Assembly (NCBI GenBank): GCA_051814705.1
Contig: JBPWQW010000001.1
Location: forward strand, 1 to 64,000
Origin: Geojedonia sp051814705
Lineage (GTDB): Bacteria > Bacteroidota > Bacteroidia > Flavobacteriales > Flavobacteriaceae
DNA length: 64,000 nucleotides
Reading direction: 5' to 3'
Under the pieces are notes generated by a model. That model was not told the DNA's origin. It was given only the letters and a program-made list of their open reading frames with translations, and did not search any database. Below are positions 37,481-45,737 of this stretch, piece by piece. Within the stretch, counting starts at the first letter, position 1, and each line of letters starts with the position of its first letter. The position numbers and the translations under genes were made by a program.

Positions 37481-38077
37481 TTAATTCTTCATAAAATCAC
37501 GAAGTGTTTTATAAACATCTTCTTGCATTTTCATATTTTCAGGCACTTCTCGAAGTGCCTCTACTTCTTTTAAACTTTTGTGACAATCAGCTGGTAATTG
37601 CTGATATAACTGCGTTCCTTTCGTTTTCCAAGTTATCATCTCATCGCTCACTTTTCTAATCACTTTTGCTGGATTGCCAACGACCAAACTCCGATTTGGA
37701 ATGATGGTTTCAGCTTTCACAAAGGACATCGCTCCAACTATAGATTCATCCCCAATTTCGGCATCGTCCATAATAACCGAATTCATTCCAATCAAACAAT
37801 TTCTGCCTAAATTTGCGCCATGAATAATCGCTCCATGACCAACATGGGCACTTTCTTTGAGTGTAATTGATTTGCCAGGAAACATATGAATTGTACAGTT
37901 TTCTTGAACGTTTACTCCATCTTCCAAAATGATTTGTCCCCAATCGCCACGGATTGCGGCTCCTGGACCAACATAACAGTTTTTGCCAATGATAACATTA
38001 CCTGTAACCGCTGCCAAAGGGTGCACGAAACTACTTTCATGAACCACTGGAATGTAACCTTGGAATGCGTAAATCAT
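37481..38077 (-). CDS. paaY: PaaY-like gamma-carbonic-anhydrase-fold thioesterase
   Basis: The 198-residue protein is a left-handed beta-helix (hexapeptide repeats such as NVIIGKNCYVGPGAAIRGD and NCLIGMNSVIMDDAEIGDESIVGA) with a helical C-terminus. Segments VVHESSFVHP, VQENCTIHMFPG, VGHGAIIHGA and LVVGNPAKVIRKVSDE match E. coli PaaY, which hydrolyses stalled CoA esters of the phenylacetate pathway. Its ATG overlaps the stop of the enoyl-CoA hydratase gene (ATGA). Confidence 0.88.
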   Translation of the reverse strand: MIYAFQGYIPVVHESSFVHPLAAVTGNVIIGKNCYVGPGAAIRGDWGQIILEDGVNVQENCTIHMFPGKSITLKESAHVGHGAIIHGANLGRNCLIGMNSVIMDDAEIGDESIVGAMSFVKAETIIPNRSLVVGNPAKVIRKVSDEMITWKTKGTQLYQQLPADCHKSLKEVEALREVPENMKMQEDVYKTLRDFMKN

Positions 38078-38823
38078 CTATATTTTATTAATGTTTCTTT
38101 TGTAAACTCACTCAACACCAAACGCCCACTAATTTTAGCGCGTTGAATCAATAATTGATCCCAATCTTCAGTACCTCGCCAAAACATAGTTTTCATTTCA
38201 GTCATCGCTTTTGGATTGTATGTGCACAAACCTTCTGCAAAGGTTTTTACTGACTCGTCCAAGTGTTCTACTGAATCAAAAACTTTGGTGTACAATCCTT
38301 TTTGTTGTGCCCATTCAGTAGAATAAAAATTATTGGCATCCATAGCAATTTGTGACATGGCACTCAATCCTATTTTTCGTTGGACAGCTGGACCAACCAC
38401 AAACGGACCAATGCCAACATTAAGTTCGCTTAACTTAATTTCGGCGTATTTGGTTGCCATACAATAATCGGTTGCAGATGCCAATCCAACGCCTCCACCA
38501 ACGGTTTTACCTTGAACACGTCCAATAATGAATTTTGGACATTTGCGCATCGCGTTGATGACGTTTGCAAATCCGGAGAAAAATTCTTTTCCAGCCTCTT
38601 CATTTTGGATGGCTACGAGTTCTTCAAAACTTGCGCCAGCACAAAAGGTTCTATCGCCTCCACTTTGGAGTACAATGACTTTGATACTGTCATTTTCACC
38701 TGCATTAGTGATTGCCCTCGTTAATTCAGATAAAAGATTTCCAGGTAATGAGTTATGTGCAGGATGAAAAAATTCAATATATCCTATTCCGTTTTTTGTA
38801 GTTTGTTTTACGTATGGTTCCAT
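38074..38823 (-). CDS. Enoyl-CoA hydratase/isomerase family protein in the paa cluster
   Basis: From ATG 38823 (MEPYVKQTTKNG) the protein has 249 residues. A longer GTG start at 38847 lies inside the inverted repeat of the GIY-YIG element and is rejected. The crotonase core shows DRTFCAGASFEELV, GRVQGKTVGGGVGLASATDYCMA and a Glu in LSELNVGIGPFVVGP. In this position it may play the PaaF (2,3-dehydroadipyl-CoA hydratase) part; a role in leucine breakdown is an alternative. The gene is cut off from paaZ by the GIY-YIG element. Confidence 0.82.
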   Translation of the reverse strand: MEPYVKQTTKNGIGYIEFFHPAHNSLPGNLLSELTRAITNAGENDSIKVIVLQSGGDRTFCAGASFEELVAIQNEEAGKEFFSGFANVINAMRKCPKFIIGRVQGKTVGGGVGLASATDYCMATKYAEIKLSELNVGIGPFVVGPAVQRKIGLSAMSQIAMDANNFYSTEWAQQKGLYTKVFDSVEHLDESVKTFAEGLCTYNPKAMTEMKTMFWRGTEDWDQLLIQRAKISGRLVLSEFTKETLIKYR

Positions 38824-38835
38824 ATTTCTTATTAT

Positions 38836-39287
38836 GTCAATGCGCACTTGTTGCGCTTTCGCTTTTTATTATTTCAAATTATCGTTACGTGTTAATTGCA
38901 CTTTAGGTTCAATTTCTTTCTTAATATACTTTGATAGATCCCAGTCTTCACTCAAATCCAACCAATCTGGATTCATTTCGGTAATGATATTTATTTTCCA
39001 TTCTCTTTTCCACTTTTTAATTGTTTTTTCTCTCCTGATTGCAATTCTGACATCTGAATGTCCCTCAAAATAAACCAATTTCTTAATATTATAATGTCCT
39101 ACATGTGTGGCATAAGTTGCTGCTTTGTGTTCACTCATTCTTCGTTCAATGTTATTTGTTACTCCTACATAAAAAATATGGTCCCTTTCATGAGTAAGAA
39201 TGTAGGTGTAATATTTTCTGGACATAAGTTGATGTAACTATAATTTATCCTTCCATTCAAGCGAATGCGCAACAAGTGCGCATTGAC
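38836..39287. mobile_element. 452-bp GIY-YIG element with 28-bp terminal inverted repeats
   Basis: The left end 38836-38863 and the right end 39260-39287 are inverted copies differing at one of 28 positions. Each is itself palindromic (core TGCGCACTTGTTGCGC). The only gene between them is a GIY-YIG nuclease. The element starts 12 bp from the hydratase ATG and ends 3 bp from the paaZ stop, so it fits exactly in the spacer of the operon. No flush target duplication is obvious; TTTCT occurs just outside both ends but not at the same distance. Confidence 0.7.
38869..39225 (-). CDS. GIY-YIG endonuclease-like protein
   Basis: The 118-residue protein has the GIY-YIG fold motifs: YTYIL at 6-10 and YVGVTNNIERR at 19-29 with the catalytic Arg, and E66 in IAIRREKTIKKW as metal ligand. 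A 40-residue tail follows. It matches the small stand-alone (UPF0213-like) group, which is common in Bacteroidota and has no settled role. Lying between inverted repeats, it could mobilise its own element. It is on the operon strand and does not resemble an aromatic-degradation gene. Confidence 0.9.
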   Translation of the reverse strand: MSRKYYTYILTHERDHIFYVGVTNNIERRMSEHKAATYATHVGHYNIKKLVYFEGHSDVRIAIRREKTIKKWKREWKINIITEMNPDWLDLSEDWDLSKYIKKEIEPKVQLTRNDNLK

Positions 39288-39290
39288 TTT

Positions 39291-41789
39291 CTATAACAAT
39301 CCGAATTGCTCGAAATGATGATTCAAGTGTTTTCGTTCTAACAGATACGATTCATACCTGTTTAATTCTCCAAAGACCAGATTCTTCAATTTTGCTTCTG
39401 GATTTTCCTTGAAATAGGTTTTATAATTCTCTCTGGCTTCTTTAAACTTTAAAATAGCTGTCGCTAAATCTTGATATTTTAATGTATCCAAAGTATCTTT
39501 TTCTAGCAATGGAAATTTTGAGTTACGAGGAAATTTATCATAATTGTATAAGGAATGATGCACTTTCTCCAAAATCTTTTCTGGTGTAGCTACTTCAAAA
39601 TCCTGAATCTCACCTGAAGCAATTCTATAGGTATATTCCAAATGTTCCACCATGTGTTGTGGCGTCATAATGCCCCATTTTGGTTTAGTATCAGCTACTA
39701 ATTTTGAAAGACATTCATCGATTTTTTCATCAGTCATCTCCACAAAAGTCTCTTGTTTCTTTTGAACCATGGTCAAAATTGTTGCGACTGCTACCAACTC
39801 ATCTTCTGCATCAAATATCTCAACAAACCATTTGACGATACCGCTTGGATGTTCTGCGGAAGCGACATCTCTATCTACTTTTTGCTTACAGGTTAAACGT
39901 ACATAAATCGTGTCGTTATGGTATAAAGGTCGAAGAAAACGACAATCTTCTAATCCATAATTTGCTGCCACAGGACCTTTATTTGGATACACGAATAATC
40001 CCGCTGCCGCAGAAATAATGAAATACCCATGAGCAGTTCGCTTTTCGAAAATACTACCATCTAAAGAAGTAATATCGGTATGTGCATAAAAATGATCCCA
40101 AGTGACATTAGCAAAATTGATGATATCGGTATCTGTCAAAGTTCGCTTATGTGTTTTGAGTGACATGCCTGGTTGGATATCTTCCCAATGGTATTTGAAG
40201 GGATGCTGTTCAGCTTCCTTGTATTTTGCATTGGCTTGATAAATACCTGTAATTTCAGTCAAAGTCGTTGGTGAGCCTTGAATGGCAGTGCGTTGTAAAT
40301 AATGTTTAATACCACGCATGCCGCCCATTTCTTCGCCTCCTCCAGCACGTCCTGGTCCACCATGAACTAAATTGGGCAATGGCGAACCATGACCTGTACT
40401 TTCTTTGGCCATATCGCGATTAATCACTAAAATTCGTCCATGATGCGACGCCGCATTTACTACATAGTCTTTGGCAATTTTATCATCGTTAGTTGCAATG
40501 GATGACACCAAAGAACCTTTACCCATTTGAGCCAAAGTAATCGCTTCATCCAAATTTTTATAAGGCATGATGGTACTAACTGGACCAAAAGCTTCTGTTT
40601 CATGCGCAGACAGATTTTTAAACGGATGGTCTTCACGAAGTAAAATCGGACTTAAAAAAGCGCCTTTTTTGGCGTCTGCTCCAATAGTTTCAATTTTATC
40701 TAAATCGCCATAAACAATACTAGCCGTTTTGGCTAGTTCTTGAACTCGGTCTCTGACTTCTGTTACTTGGTCTTTACTAACCAACGCACCCATTCGCACT
40801 TCTTTAAGGCGTGGATCGCCAATGGTGACTTTGTCCAAGGCTTTTCCTAATGCAATTTGAACATCTTCAACTAAATTTTGAGGCACGATAATTCTTCGGA
40901 TTGCAGTACACTTTTGTCCGCATTTTACGGTCATTTCGTTTCTAACTTCCTTAATAAATAGGTCAAATTCTGGTGTGCCTGGAATGGCATCTTCCCCTAA
41001 AACTGATGCATTTAACGAATCGGCTTCCATATTAAATGGTACAGACTCTTCTATGATGCGTTTATGGGATTTTAAAAGTCGTCCTGTTGTTGCAGAACCT
41101 GTAAAAGTCACCACATCTTGAGATTCTACCGTATCTAAAATAGTTCTTGCTGAACCAGTGATCAATTGCAAAGCGCCTTCTGGTAAAATTTTTGAAGCTA
41201 TGATTTCTCGTACTACAGCTTCCGTTAAAAAGGAGGTATTGGTTGCTGGTTTCACAACCGCTGGAACGCCAGCCATCCAATTGGCAGCACATTTTTCTAA
41301 CATGCCCCAAACTGGAAAATTAAAAGCGTTAATATGAATAGCGACACCTCGTTTCGGCACCATAATATGATGCGCCATAAAGCGTCCCCCACGGGACAAA
41401 TCGACAGGATCGCCTTCTACATGATAGGATTGATTAGGGAATAATTTTCGTAAAGACGCATTCGCAAACAAGTTTCCAAAGCCGCCTTCAATATCTATCC
41501 AGCTATCGACTTTGGTGGCTCCTGTTCTGTAACTTAATTCATAAAAAGCTTCTTTCCTTTTGGTAAGATATAAGGCCAAACTCTTTAACATGTTGCCTCG
41601 CTCTTGAAAAGTCATTTTACGAAGGACTTCACCGCCTTTGGTTCTTCCGTAGTGAAGAATTTCAGCAAAATCCAAACCTTCTGTATCGGAAAGGGCTACG
41701 ACTTCTCCAGTAATGGCGTCGTACATAGGAATTCCTTTCCCTTTACCTTCTATCCATTGTCCCGTGACGTAATTTTGTGTTTTTTCCAT
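39291..41789 (-). CDS. paaZ: PaaZ bifunctional oxepin-CoA hydrolase/aldehyde dehydrogenase with extra C-terminal domain
   Basis: From ATG 41789 the protein has 832 residues. The aldehyde dehydrogenase part (about 1-510) has FTGSATTGRLL and the catalytic Cys in VKCGQKCTAIRR. The MaoC-like ring-opening hydrolase (about 525-680) has WDHFYAHTD with catalytic Asp and His. Together they open oxepin-CoA and oxidise the aldehyde. E. coli PaaZ ends near 681 residues; here about 140 more follow with MTPQHMVEHLEYTY and KHLNHHFEQFG, a DinB/DUF1569-like helical bundle with conserved His. A GTG start at 41801 falls in a small hairpin and is less likely. Confidence 0.93.
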   Translation of the reverse strand: MEKTQNYVTGQWIEGKGKGIPMYDAITGEVVALSDTEGLDFAEILHYGRTKGGEVLRKMTFQERGNMLKSLALYLTKRKEAFYELSYRTGATKVDSWIDIEGGFGNLFANASLRKLFPNQSYHVEGDPVDLSRGGRFMAHHIMVPKRGVAIHINAFNFPVWGMLEKCAANWMAGVPAVVKPATNTSFLTEAVVREIIASKILPEGALQLITGSARTILDTVESQDVVTFTGSATTGRLLKSHKRIIEESVPFNMEADSLNASVLGEDAIPGTPEFDLFIKEVRNEMTVKCGQKCTAIRRIIVPQNLVEDVQIALGKALDKVTIGDPRLKEVRMGALVSKDQVTEVRDRVQELAKTASIVYGDLDKIETIGADAKKGAFLSPILLREDHPFKNLSAHETEAFGPVSTIMPYKNLDEAITLAQMGKGSLVSSIATNDDKIAKDYVVNAASHHGRILVINRDMAKESTGHGSPLPNLVHGGPGRAGGGEEMGGMRGIKHYLQRTAIQGSPTTLTEITGIYQANAKYKEAEQHPFKYHWEDIQPGMSLKTHKRTLTDTDIINFANVTWDHFYAHTDITSLDGSIFEKRTAHGYFIISAAAGLFVYPNKGPVAANYGLEDCRFLRPLYHNDTIYVRLTCKQKVDRDVASAEHPSGIVKWFVEIFDAEDELVAVATILTMVQKKQETFVEMTDEKIDECLSKLVADTKPKWGIMTPQHMVEHLEYTYRIASGEIQDFEVATPEKILEKVHHSLYNYDKFPRNSKFPLLEKDTLDTLKYQDLATAILKFKEARENYKTYFKENPEAKLKNLVFGELNRYESYLLERKHLNHHFEQFGLL

Positions 41790-41858
41790 CTTAATGCCCA
41801 CAAAAGTGGGTGTCTTTTTAATTCAACGTCAATTGAAAATTAGTATTCAATTTATGAG

Positions 41859-41878
41859 ATTCCTGCCTACGCAGGAAT
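41859..41878. repeat. REP-like palindrome forming the paaJ stop
   Basis: ATTCCTGC-CTAC-GCAGGAAT is an 8-bp-stem hairpin. On the minus strand its loop supplies the TAG stop of paaJ and its arm the last codons (IPA). The sequence ATGAGATTCC precedes both this copy and the one at 58506. Another hairpin, TGCCCAC-AAAA-GTGGGTG, lies at about 41796-41813. Confidence 0.65.
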
Positions 41879-43078
41879 TCGTTCAATAATTGCTGCATAG
41901 CCTTGTCCAACACCGATACACATGGTAACTAGAGCATATCGTTTCTTTTGTTCTTTCAACTCTAAAGCAGCAGAATAGGTGGTTCTTGCGCCTGTAACTC
42001 CTAACGGATGACCAATGGCAATGGCTCCTCCATTTGGGTTTAATCTTGGATCGTCATCTTTTAATCCCCAGGCTCTGGTGCATGCCAAGGCTTGTGCTGC
42101 GAAGGCTTCGTTGAGTTCGATAACGTCCATATCATCCATTGTTAAACCTGCTTTTGCCAATGCTTTGTTTGAAGCTTCCACTGGACCGATTCCCATAATT
42201 CTTGGTTCTACTCCAACCACTGCCGAACTTACGATTCGAGCTAATGGTTGTAGATTGTATTTTTTGACTGCTTCTTCTGATGCAATAATTGTAGCTGCTG
42301 CCCCATCATTTAAGCCTGAAGAATTTCCAGCAGTCACACTTCCTCCTTCTGCTTTGAAGGCGCCTCGTAATTTTGCCAATACTTCCATTGATGTATTTGG
42401 TTTTACAAACTCATCTTTAGAAAATTTTATTGGGTCTTTTTTTCGTTGTGGAATTTCGACGGTTACAATTTCTTTTGCTAATCGACCATTTTCTTGTGCT
42501 TTGGCGGCTTTCATTTGGCTCCAATAGGCAAATTGATCTTGGTCTTCTCTTGAGATATTATACTTCTCGACAAGATTTTCAGCCGTATTTCCCATACCAT
42601 CTGTTCCATATAGTTTTTGCATTTTCGGATTGATAAAACGCCATCCAAAACTTGAATCGTACATTTTGGCATCTGTTCCAAAAGCACTTGATGGTTTGGC
42701 AACTACGTAAGGTCCGCGTGTCATATGCTCCACTCCTCCAGCAATAAACACATCGCCATCACCAGCTTTTATGGCACGATTGGCATGTATAATTGCCGAT
42801 AATCCTGAACTACACAAACGGTTGACCGTTTCTCCCGGAACTGTAAATGGCAAACCTGCTAAAAGCGATGCCATTCTTGCCACATTTCGGTTGTCTTCTC
42901 CTGCTTGATTGGCACAACCTAAAATAACATCGTCGTAAGCTTCCTTTGGTATGTTTGGGTTTCGCTTGACTATTGCTTCAATGACCAAAGCTGCTAAATC
43001 GTCTGTTCGAACAGCTGATAATGTGCCTTGGTAACTTCCTATTGGAGTTCTAATGCCGTCTATGATATATGCTTCCAT
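41867..43078 (-). CDS. paaJ: 3-oxoadipyl-CoA/3-oxo-5,6-dehydrosuberyl-CoA thiolase
   Basis: The 403-residue thiolase cleaves the beta-oxidation-like intermediates of the phenylacetate pathway to acetyl-CoA and succinyl-CoA. It has the acylated Cys in VNRLCSSGLSAI, NEAFAAQAL, the His of GGAIAIGHPLGVTGAR, and the second Cys in ALVTMCIGVGQG. GGVEHMTRGPYV and the overall pattern match PaaJ/PcaF. The last residues (IPA-stop) come from a palindromic repeat. Confidence 0.94.
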   Translation of the reverse strand: MEAYIIDGIRTPIGSYQGTLSAVRTDDLAALVIEAIVKRNPNIPKEAYDDVILGCANQAGEDNRNVARMASLLAGLPFTVPGETVNRLCSSGLSAIIHANRAIKAGDGDVFIAGGVEHMTRGPYVVAKPSSAFGTDAKMYDSSFGWRFINPKMQKLYGTDGMGNTAENLVEKYNISREDQDQFAYWSQMKAAKAQENGRLAKEIVTVEIPQRKKDPIKFSKDEFVKPNTSMEVLAKLRGAFKAEGGSVTAGNSSGLNDGAAATIIASEEAVKKYNLQPLARIVSSAVVGVEPRIMGIGPVEASNKALAKAGLTMDDMDVIELNEAFAAQALACTRAWGLKDDDPRLNPNGGAIAIGHPLGVTGARTTYSAALELKEQKKRYALVTMCIGVGQGYAAIIERIPA

Positions 43079-43082
43079 CGTT

Positions 43083-43120
43083 TGAAATTGAAATTGAAAT
43101 TGAAGTCGAAAATTGAAAAC
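43083..43120 (+). repeat. GAANNY hexamer repeat between paaJ and paaI
   Basis: The plus strand reads repeated GAAATT, GAAATT, GAAGTC, GAAAAT units in the 95-bp spacer. Complementary TTC-rich stretches and a small hairpin (ACTTCAA-atg-TTGAAGT) follow at about 43129-43166. Same repeat type as at 47116, 47963 and 48682. Confidence 0.6.
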
Positions 43121-43173
43121 TTCTTTTTCAAATTAATAATCTTATAATACTTCAAATGTTGAAGTTTTTGTTT

Positions 43174-43581
43174 TTATTCTTCCCACTGTTTTTGTGTACG
43201 ATAAACCACGCCTTTAAATAAGGCTACAAGTTCATCACCACGTTTGACTTCAATAATATTAAAGCCTAATTTATTATTTACTTTTTCGATGACCGATTCT
43301 GCAACCAAATAATCGCCTTCACTTAAGGCTTCAATATGGTTGATGCTCGTTTCAATGGAAACAGCGTATTTTCCATGCGTATTAGCTGCAAAACCAAAAG
43401 CCGTATCGGCTAATGAATAGCTGATGCCACCATGTGCTTTGTTCATACTGTTGAGCATTTCCTTTCTAATCGTCATAGCTACTTTGCAACGGCCTATTTC
43501 GCATTCAATAATTTCAATACCCATCCAAGAGCTAAATGCGTCTTGACCTAACATTTTATATGGAATTTTTTTACCCTCCAT
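43174..43581 (-). CDS. paaI: Phenylacetate-pathway acyl-CoA thioesterase
   Basis: The 135-residue hotdog-fold thioesterase frees CoA trapped in aberrant aromatic thioesters. The family motif is MLNSMNKAHGGISYSLADTAFGFAANTHG, with the catalytic Asp in LAD. VSIETSINHIEALSEGDYLVAES follows. Its start shares one base with the stop of paaH. Confidence 0.93.
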   Translation of the reverse strand: MEGKKIPYKMLGQDAFSSWMGIEIIECEIGRCKVAMTIRKEMLNSMNKAHGGISYSLADTAFGFAANTHGKYAVSIETSINHIEALSEGDYLVAESVIEKVNNKLGFNIIEVKRGDELVALFKGVVYRTQKQWEE

Positions 43582-44735
43582 TAAAAGAATGTTTTGTTTT
43601 CTCTGTTCATTTTTCGCAATAAAGGACTACAACGGTATCGGTCTTCATGATATTCATTGTATAATTCGTCCATCTTCGTTACACACCAATCGATGCCTTT
43701 TTCGTCTGCCCAAGCCAACAATCCTTTTGGATAATTGACACCTTTGGTCATGGCGTTATCGATATCTTTAGCTGAAGCGATATTTAAAAACAATGCGTCT
43801 GCTGCTTCGTTGATGAGCATGACTAAAACACGATCGAATATTTTTTGAGCTAAATCTTTATCTTCCTTTGGTTGTAGTTTTATTGCACCTTCAGAATAAT
43901 CATAATAGCCTTTTCCTGATTTTCGACCTAAATAACCTGCTTCTGCAAATCGTTTTTGTGTGAAGGCTGGTTTGTATCTTGGATCGAAATAGAAGGCTGT
44001 AAAAACGGTTTCGGTGACGGTGTAATTGACATCATTTCCAATAAAATCCATCAATTCGAATGGACCCATTCTGAAACCTCCCAAAGTTTTTATACTGTTA
44101 TCTATGGTTGCAAAATCGGCAATACCTTCTTCATAAATTCTTAAAGATTCGCCATAAAATGGCCTTGCCACTCTGTTTACGATAAATCCTGGTGTATCTT
44201 TAGCGATTGCGACTACCTTTTTCCAATCTGAAATAGTTTTAATAGACTTATCTAAAACTTCTTTTGATGTTTGAATTGCAGGAATGACTTCAACCAACTG
44301 CATTAAAGGTGCTGGATTAAAAAAATGTATTCCAATACATCGCTCTGGTTGTTTCAACGCAGAAGCTATTGATGCGATGGATAAACTTGACGTGTTGGAT
44401 GCAATGATGCAATCATCAGCTACATAAGATTCTAATTCTGAAAAGACTTTTTTCTTAATATCTAGATTTTCAATGATGGCTTCGATTGTCAAATTTGAAT
44501 CTTTTAACTCTTTTAAATTATCAACGTAAGAAACATTGTTTTGGATTCGTGATTTTTCAGTAATATCAATGCGTCCTTTTTCAATCAGTCTGTTCAGTAT
44601 TTTTTCTAACGCAACTTTTGCTTTATTTAAAGCTGCATTATTTGTGTCGTATAATTTCACTTTACAACCAGAAGTTGCTGCCACTTGAGCGATTCCGCTT
44701 CCCATGGTTCCACTTCCTATGATTCCTACATTCAT
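43581..44735 (-). CDS. paaH: 3-hydroxyacyl-CoA dehydrogenase
   Basis: The 384-residue enzyme oxidises 3-hydroxyadipyl-CoA with NAD. The Rossmann start is VGIIGSGTMGSGIAQVAA; the catalytic His is in CIGIHFFNPAPLMQLVE; NTPGFIVNR-like DTPGFIVNRVARPFY follows. A second HCDH-type C-terminal domain extends it past the 282-residue short form, but it is shorter than E. coli PaaH (475). Confidence 0.92.
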   Translation of the reverse strand: MNVGIIGSGTMGSGIAQVAATSGCKVKLYDTNNAALNKAKVALEKILNRLIEKGRIDITEKSRIQNNVSYVDNLKELKDSNLTIEAIIENLDIKKKVFSELESYVADDCIIASNTSSLSIASIASALKQPERCIGIHFFNPAPLMQLVEVIPAIQTSKEVLDKSIKTISDWKKVVAIAKDTPGFIVNRVARPFYGESLRIYEEGIADFATIDNSIKTLGGFRMGPFELMDFIGNDVNYTVTETVFTAFYFDPRYKPAFTQKRFAEAGYLGRKSGKGYYDYSEGAIKLQPKEDKDLAQKIFDRVLVMLINEAADALFLNIASAKDIDNAMTKGVNYPKGLLAWADEKGIDWCVTKMDELYNEYHEDRYRCSPLLRKMNRENKTFF

Positions 44736-44755
44736 ATCTATATTTGTCTTTCTAT

Positions 44756-44783
44756 GTGACCTCTCGACTGCGCTCGAGGTGAC
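44756..44783. repeat. REP-like palindrome between threonine dehydratase and paaH
   Basis: GTGACCTCTCGACT-GCGCTCGAGGTGAC forms an imperfect palindrome around CTCGA/TCGAG. It has the look of dispersed flavobacterial repeats but no second copy is in this window. Confidence 0.5.
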
Positions 44784-44801
44784 AGTTTAAATTCAATTTA
44801 T

Positions 44802-45737
44802 TTAGAAAGGTAGATTGGTTACATCTACATTTCCGCCAGAAATAATGATTCCGACATTTTTATTTTTAAAACCTTCTTTTTCCTTTAATAAAGCCGCAAA
44901 TGCTACGGCGCTTGAAGGTTCAACAATGATTTTCATGCGTTCCCAAATAAGTTTCATAGCTTCTACGATTTCCTCTTCTTCTACACAAATAATGCGATCG
45001 ACATGTTCTTTAATAATAGGAAAATTTCTATCCCCTAAAAAGGTACGCAATCCGTCGGCAATAGTGTTGCCTTCATGATTAAACTCTATTTTACCACTTA
45101 GTAATGATCGATAGGCATCATCTGTGTTTTTTGGTTCAGCACCAATAACTTTACATTTATTGGAAAAGTATTTTGCTGCCAATGCAGTTCCCGCAATCAA
45201 TCCACCACCGCCAACAGGAGCAAATATATAATCCAATTCAGGATGGTCTTCCAATAACTCCATTGCCGCTGTTCCTTGGCCATAAATCACTTGGTCATCA
45301 TTAGAAGGATGGATAAACTTCGCGCCTAATTTCAATCGTACTTTTTCAGCCATTTCCTCACGAGCTTTTGGAGTGGAATCCGATTCTATGATCTCTCCAT
45401 TATAGTCTTTTACAGCATTTTTTTTGACCTGAGGTGCATTTTTGGGCATGACGATGTAGGCTTTTACGCCAACTCCTCTAGCCGCCAGTGATAAGGCTTG
45501 TGCAAAATTACCTGAGGAATGAGTAACAACTCCTTTTTCTCTTTCTTCATTAGTCAAACTCAAAATGGCATTTGTGGCGCCTCGCATTTTAAAAGCACCC
45601 ATTTTCTGAAAGTTTTCGCACTTAAAAAACACATTGGCACCTGATAAATCATTCAACAACTGCGATGTCAGCACAGGCGTTCGATGGATATAAGGCCGAA
45701 TGCGGTCTTGAACTTTTATGAAGGTATCTTTATTCAA
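44802..45737 (-). CDS. Threonine/serine dehydratase-like PLP enzyme
   Basis: The 311-residue fold-type II PLP enzyme has the Schiff-base Lys in GAFKMRGATNA, the asparagine loop THSSGNFAQALS, and the phosphate loop PVGGGGLIAG. It should deaminate threonine or serine to the keto acid, though racemase activity is possible in this short form without a regulatory domain. It sits inside the paa run (1 bp... directly after paaG) though it is not a known phenylacetate enzyme. Confidence 0.88.
   Translation of the reverse strand: MNKDTFIKVQDRIRPYIHRTPVLTSQLLNDLSGANVFFKCENFQKMGAFKMRGATNAILSLTNEEREKGVVTHSSGNFAQALSLAARGVGVKAYIVMPKNAPQVKKNAVKDYNGEIIESDSTPKAREEMAEKVRLKLGAKFIHPSNDDQVIYGQGTAAMELLEDHPELDYIFAPVGGGGLIAGTALAAKYFSNKCKVIGAEPKNTDDAYRSLLSGKIEFNHEGNTIADGLRTFLGDRNFPIIKEHVDRIICVEEEEIVEAMKLIWERMKIIVEPSSAVAFAALLKEKEGFKNKNVGIIISGGNVDVTNLPF

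Noticed and set aside
39291..39780. PaaZ tail as a separate gene
   Set aside because: The frame is continuous from the MaoC-like domain without a stop or good internal start.
42015..42527. 170-residue plus-strand ORF
   Set aside because: It lies entirely antisense to paaJ, whose motifs are intact; a shadow of that gene's codon pattern.
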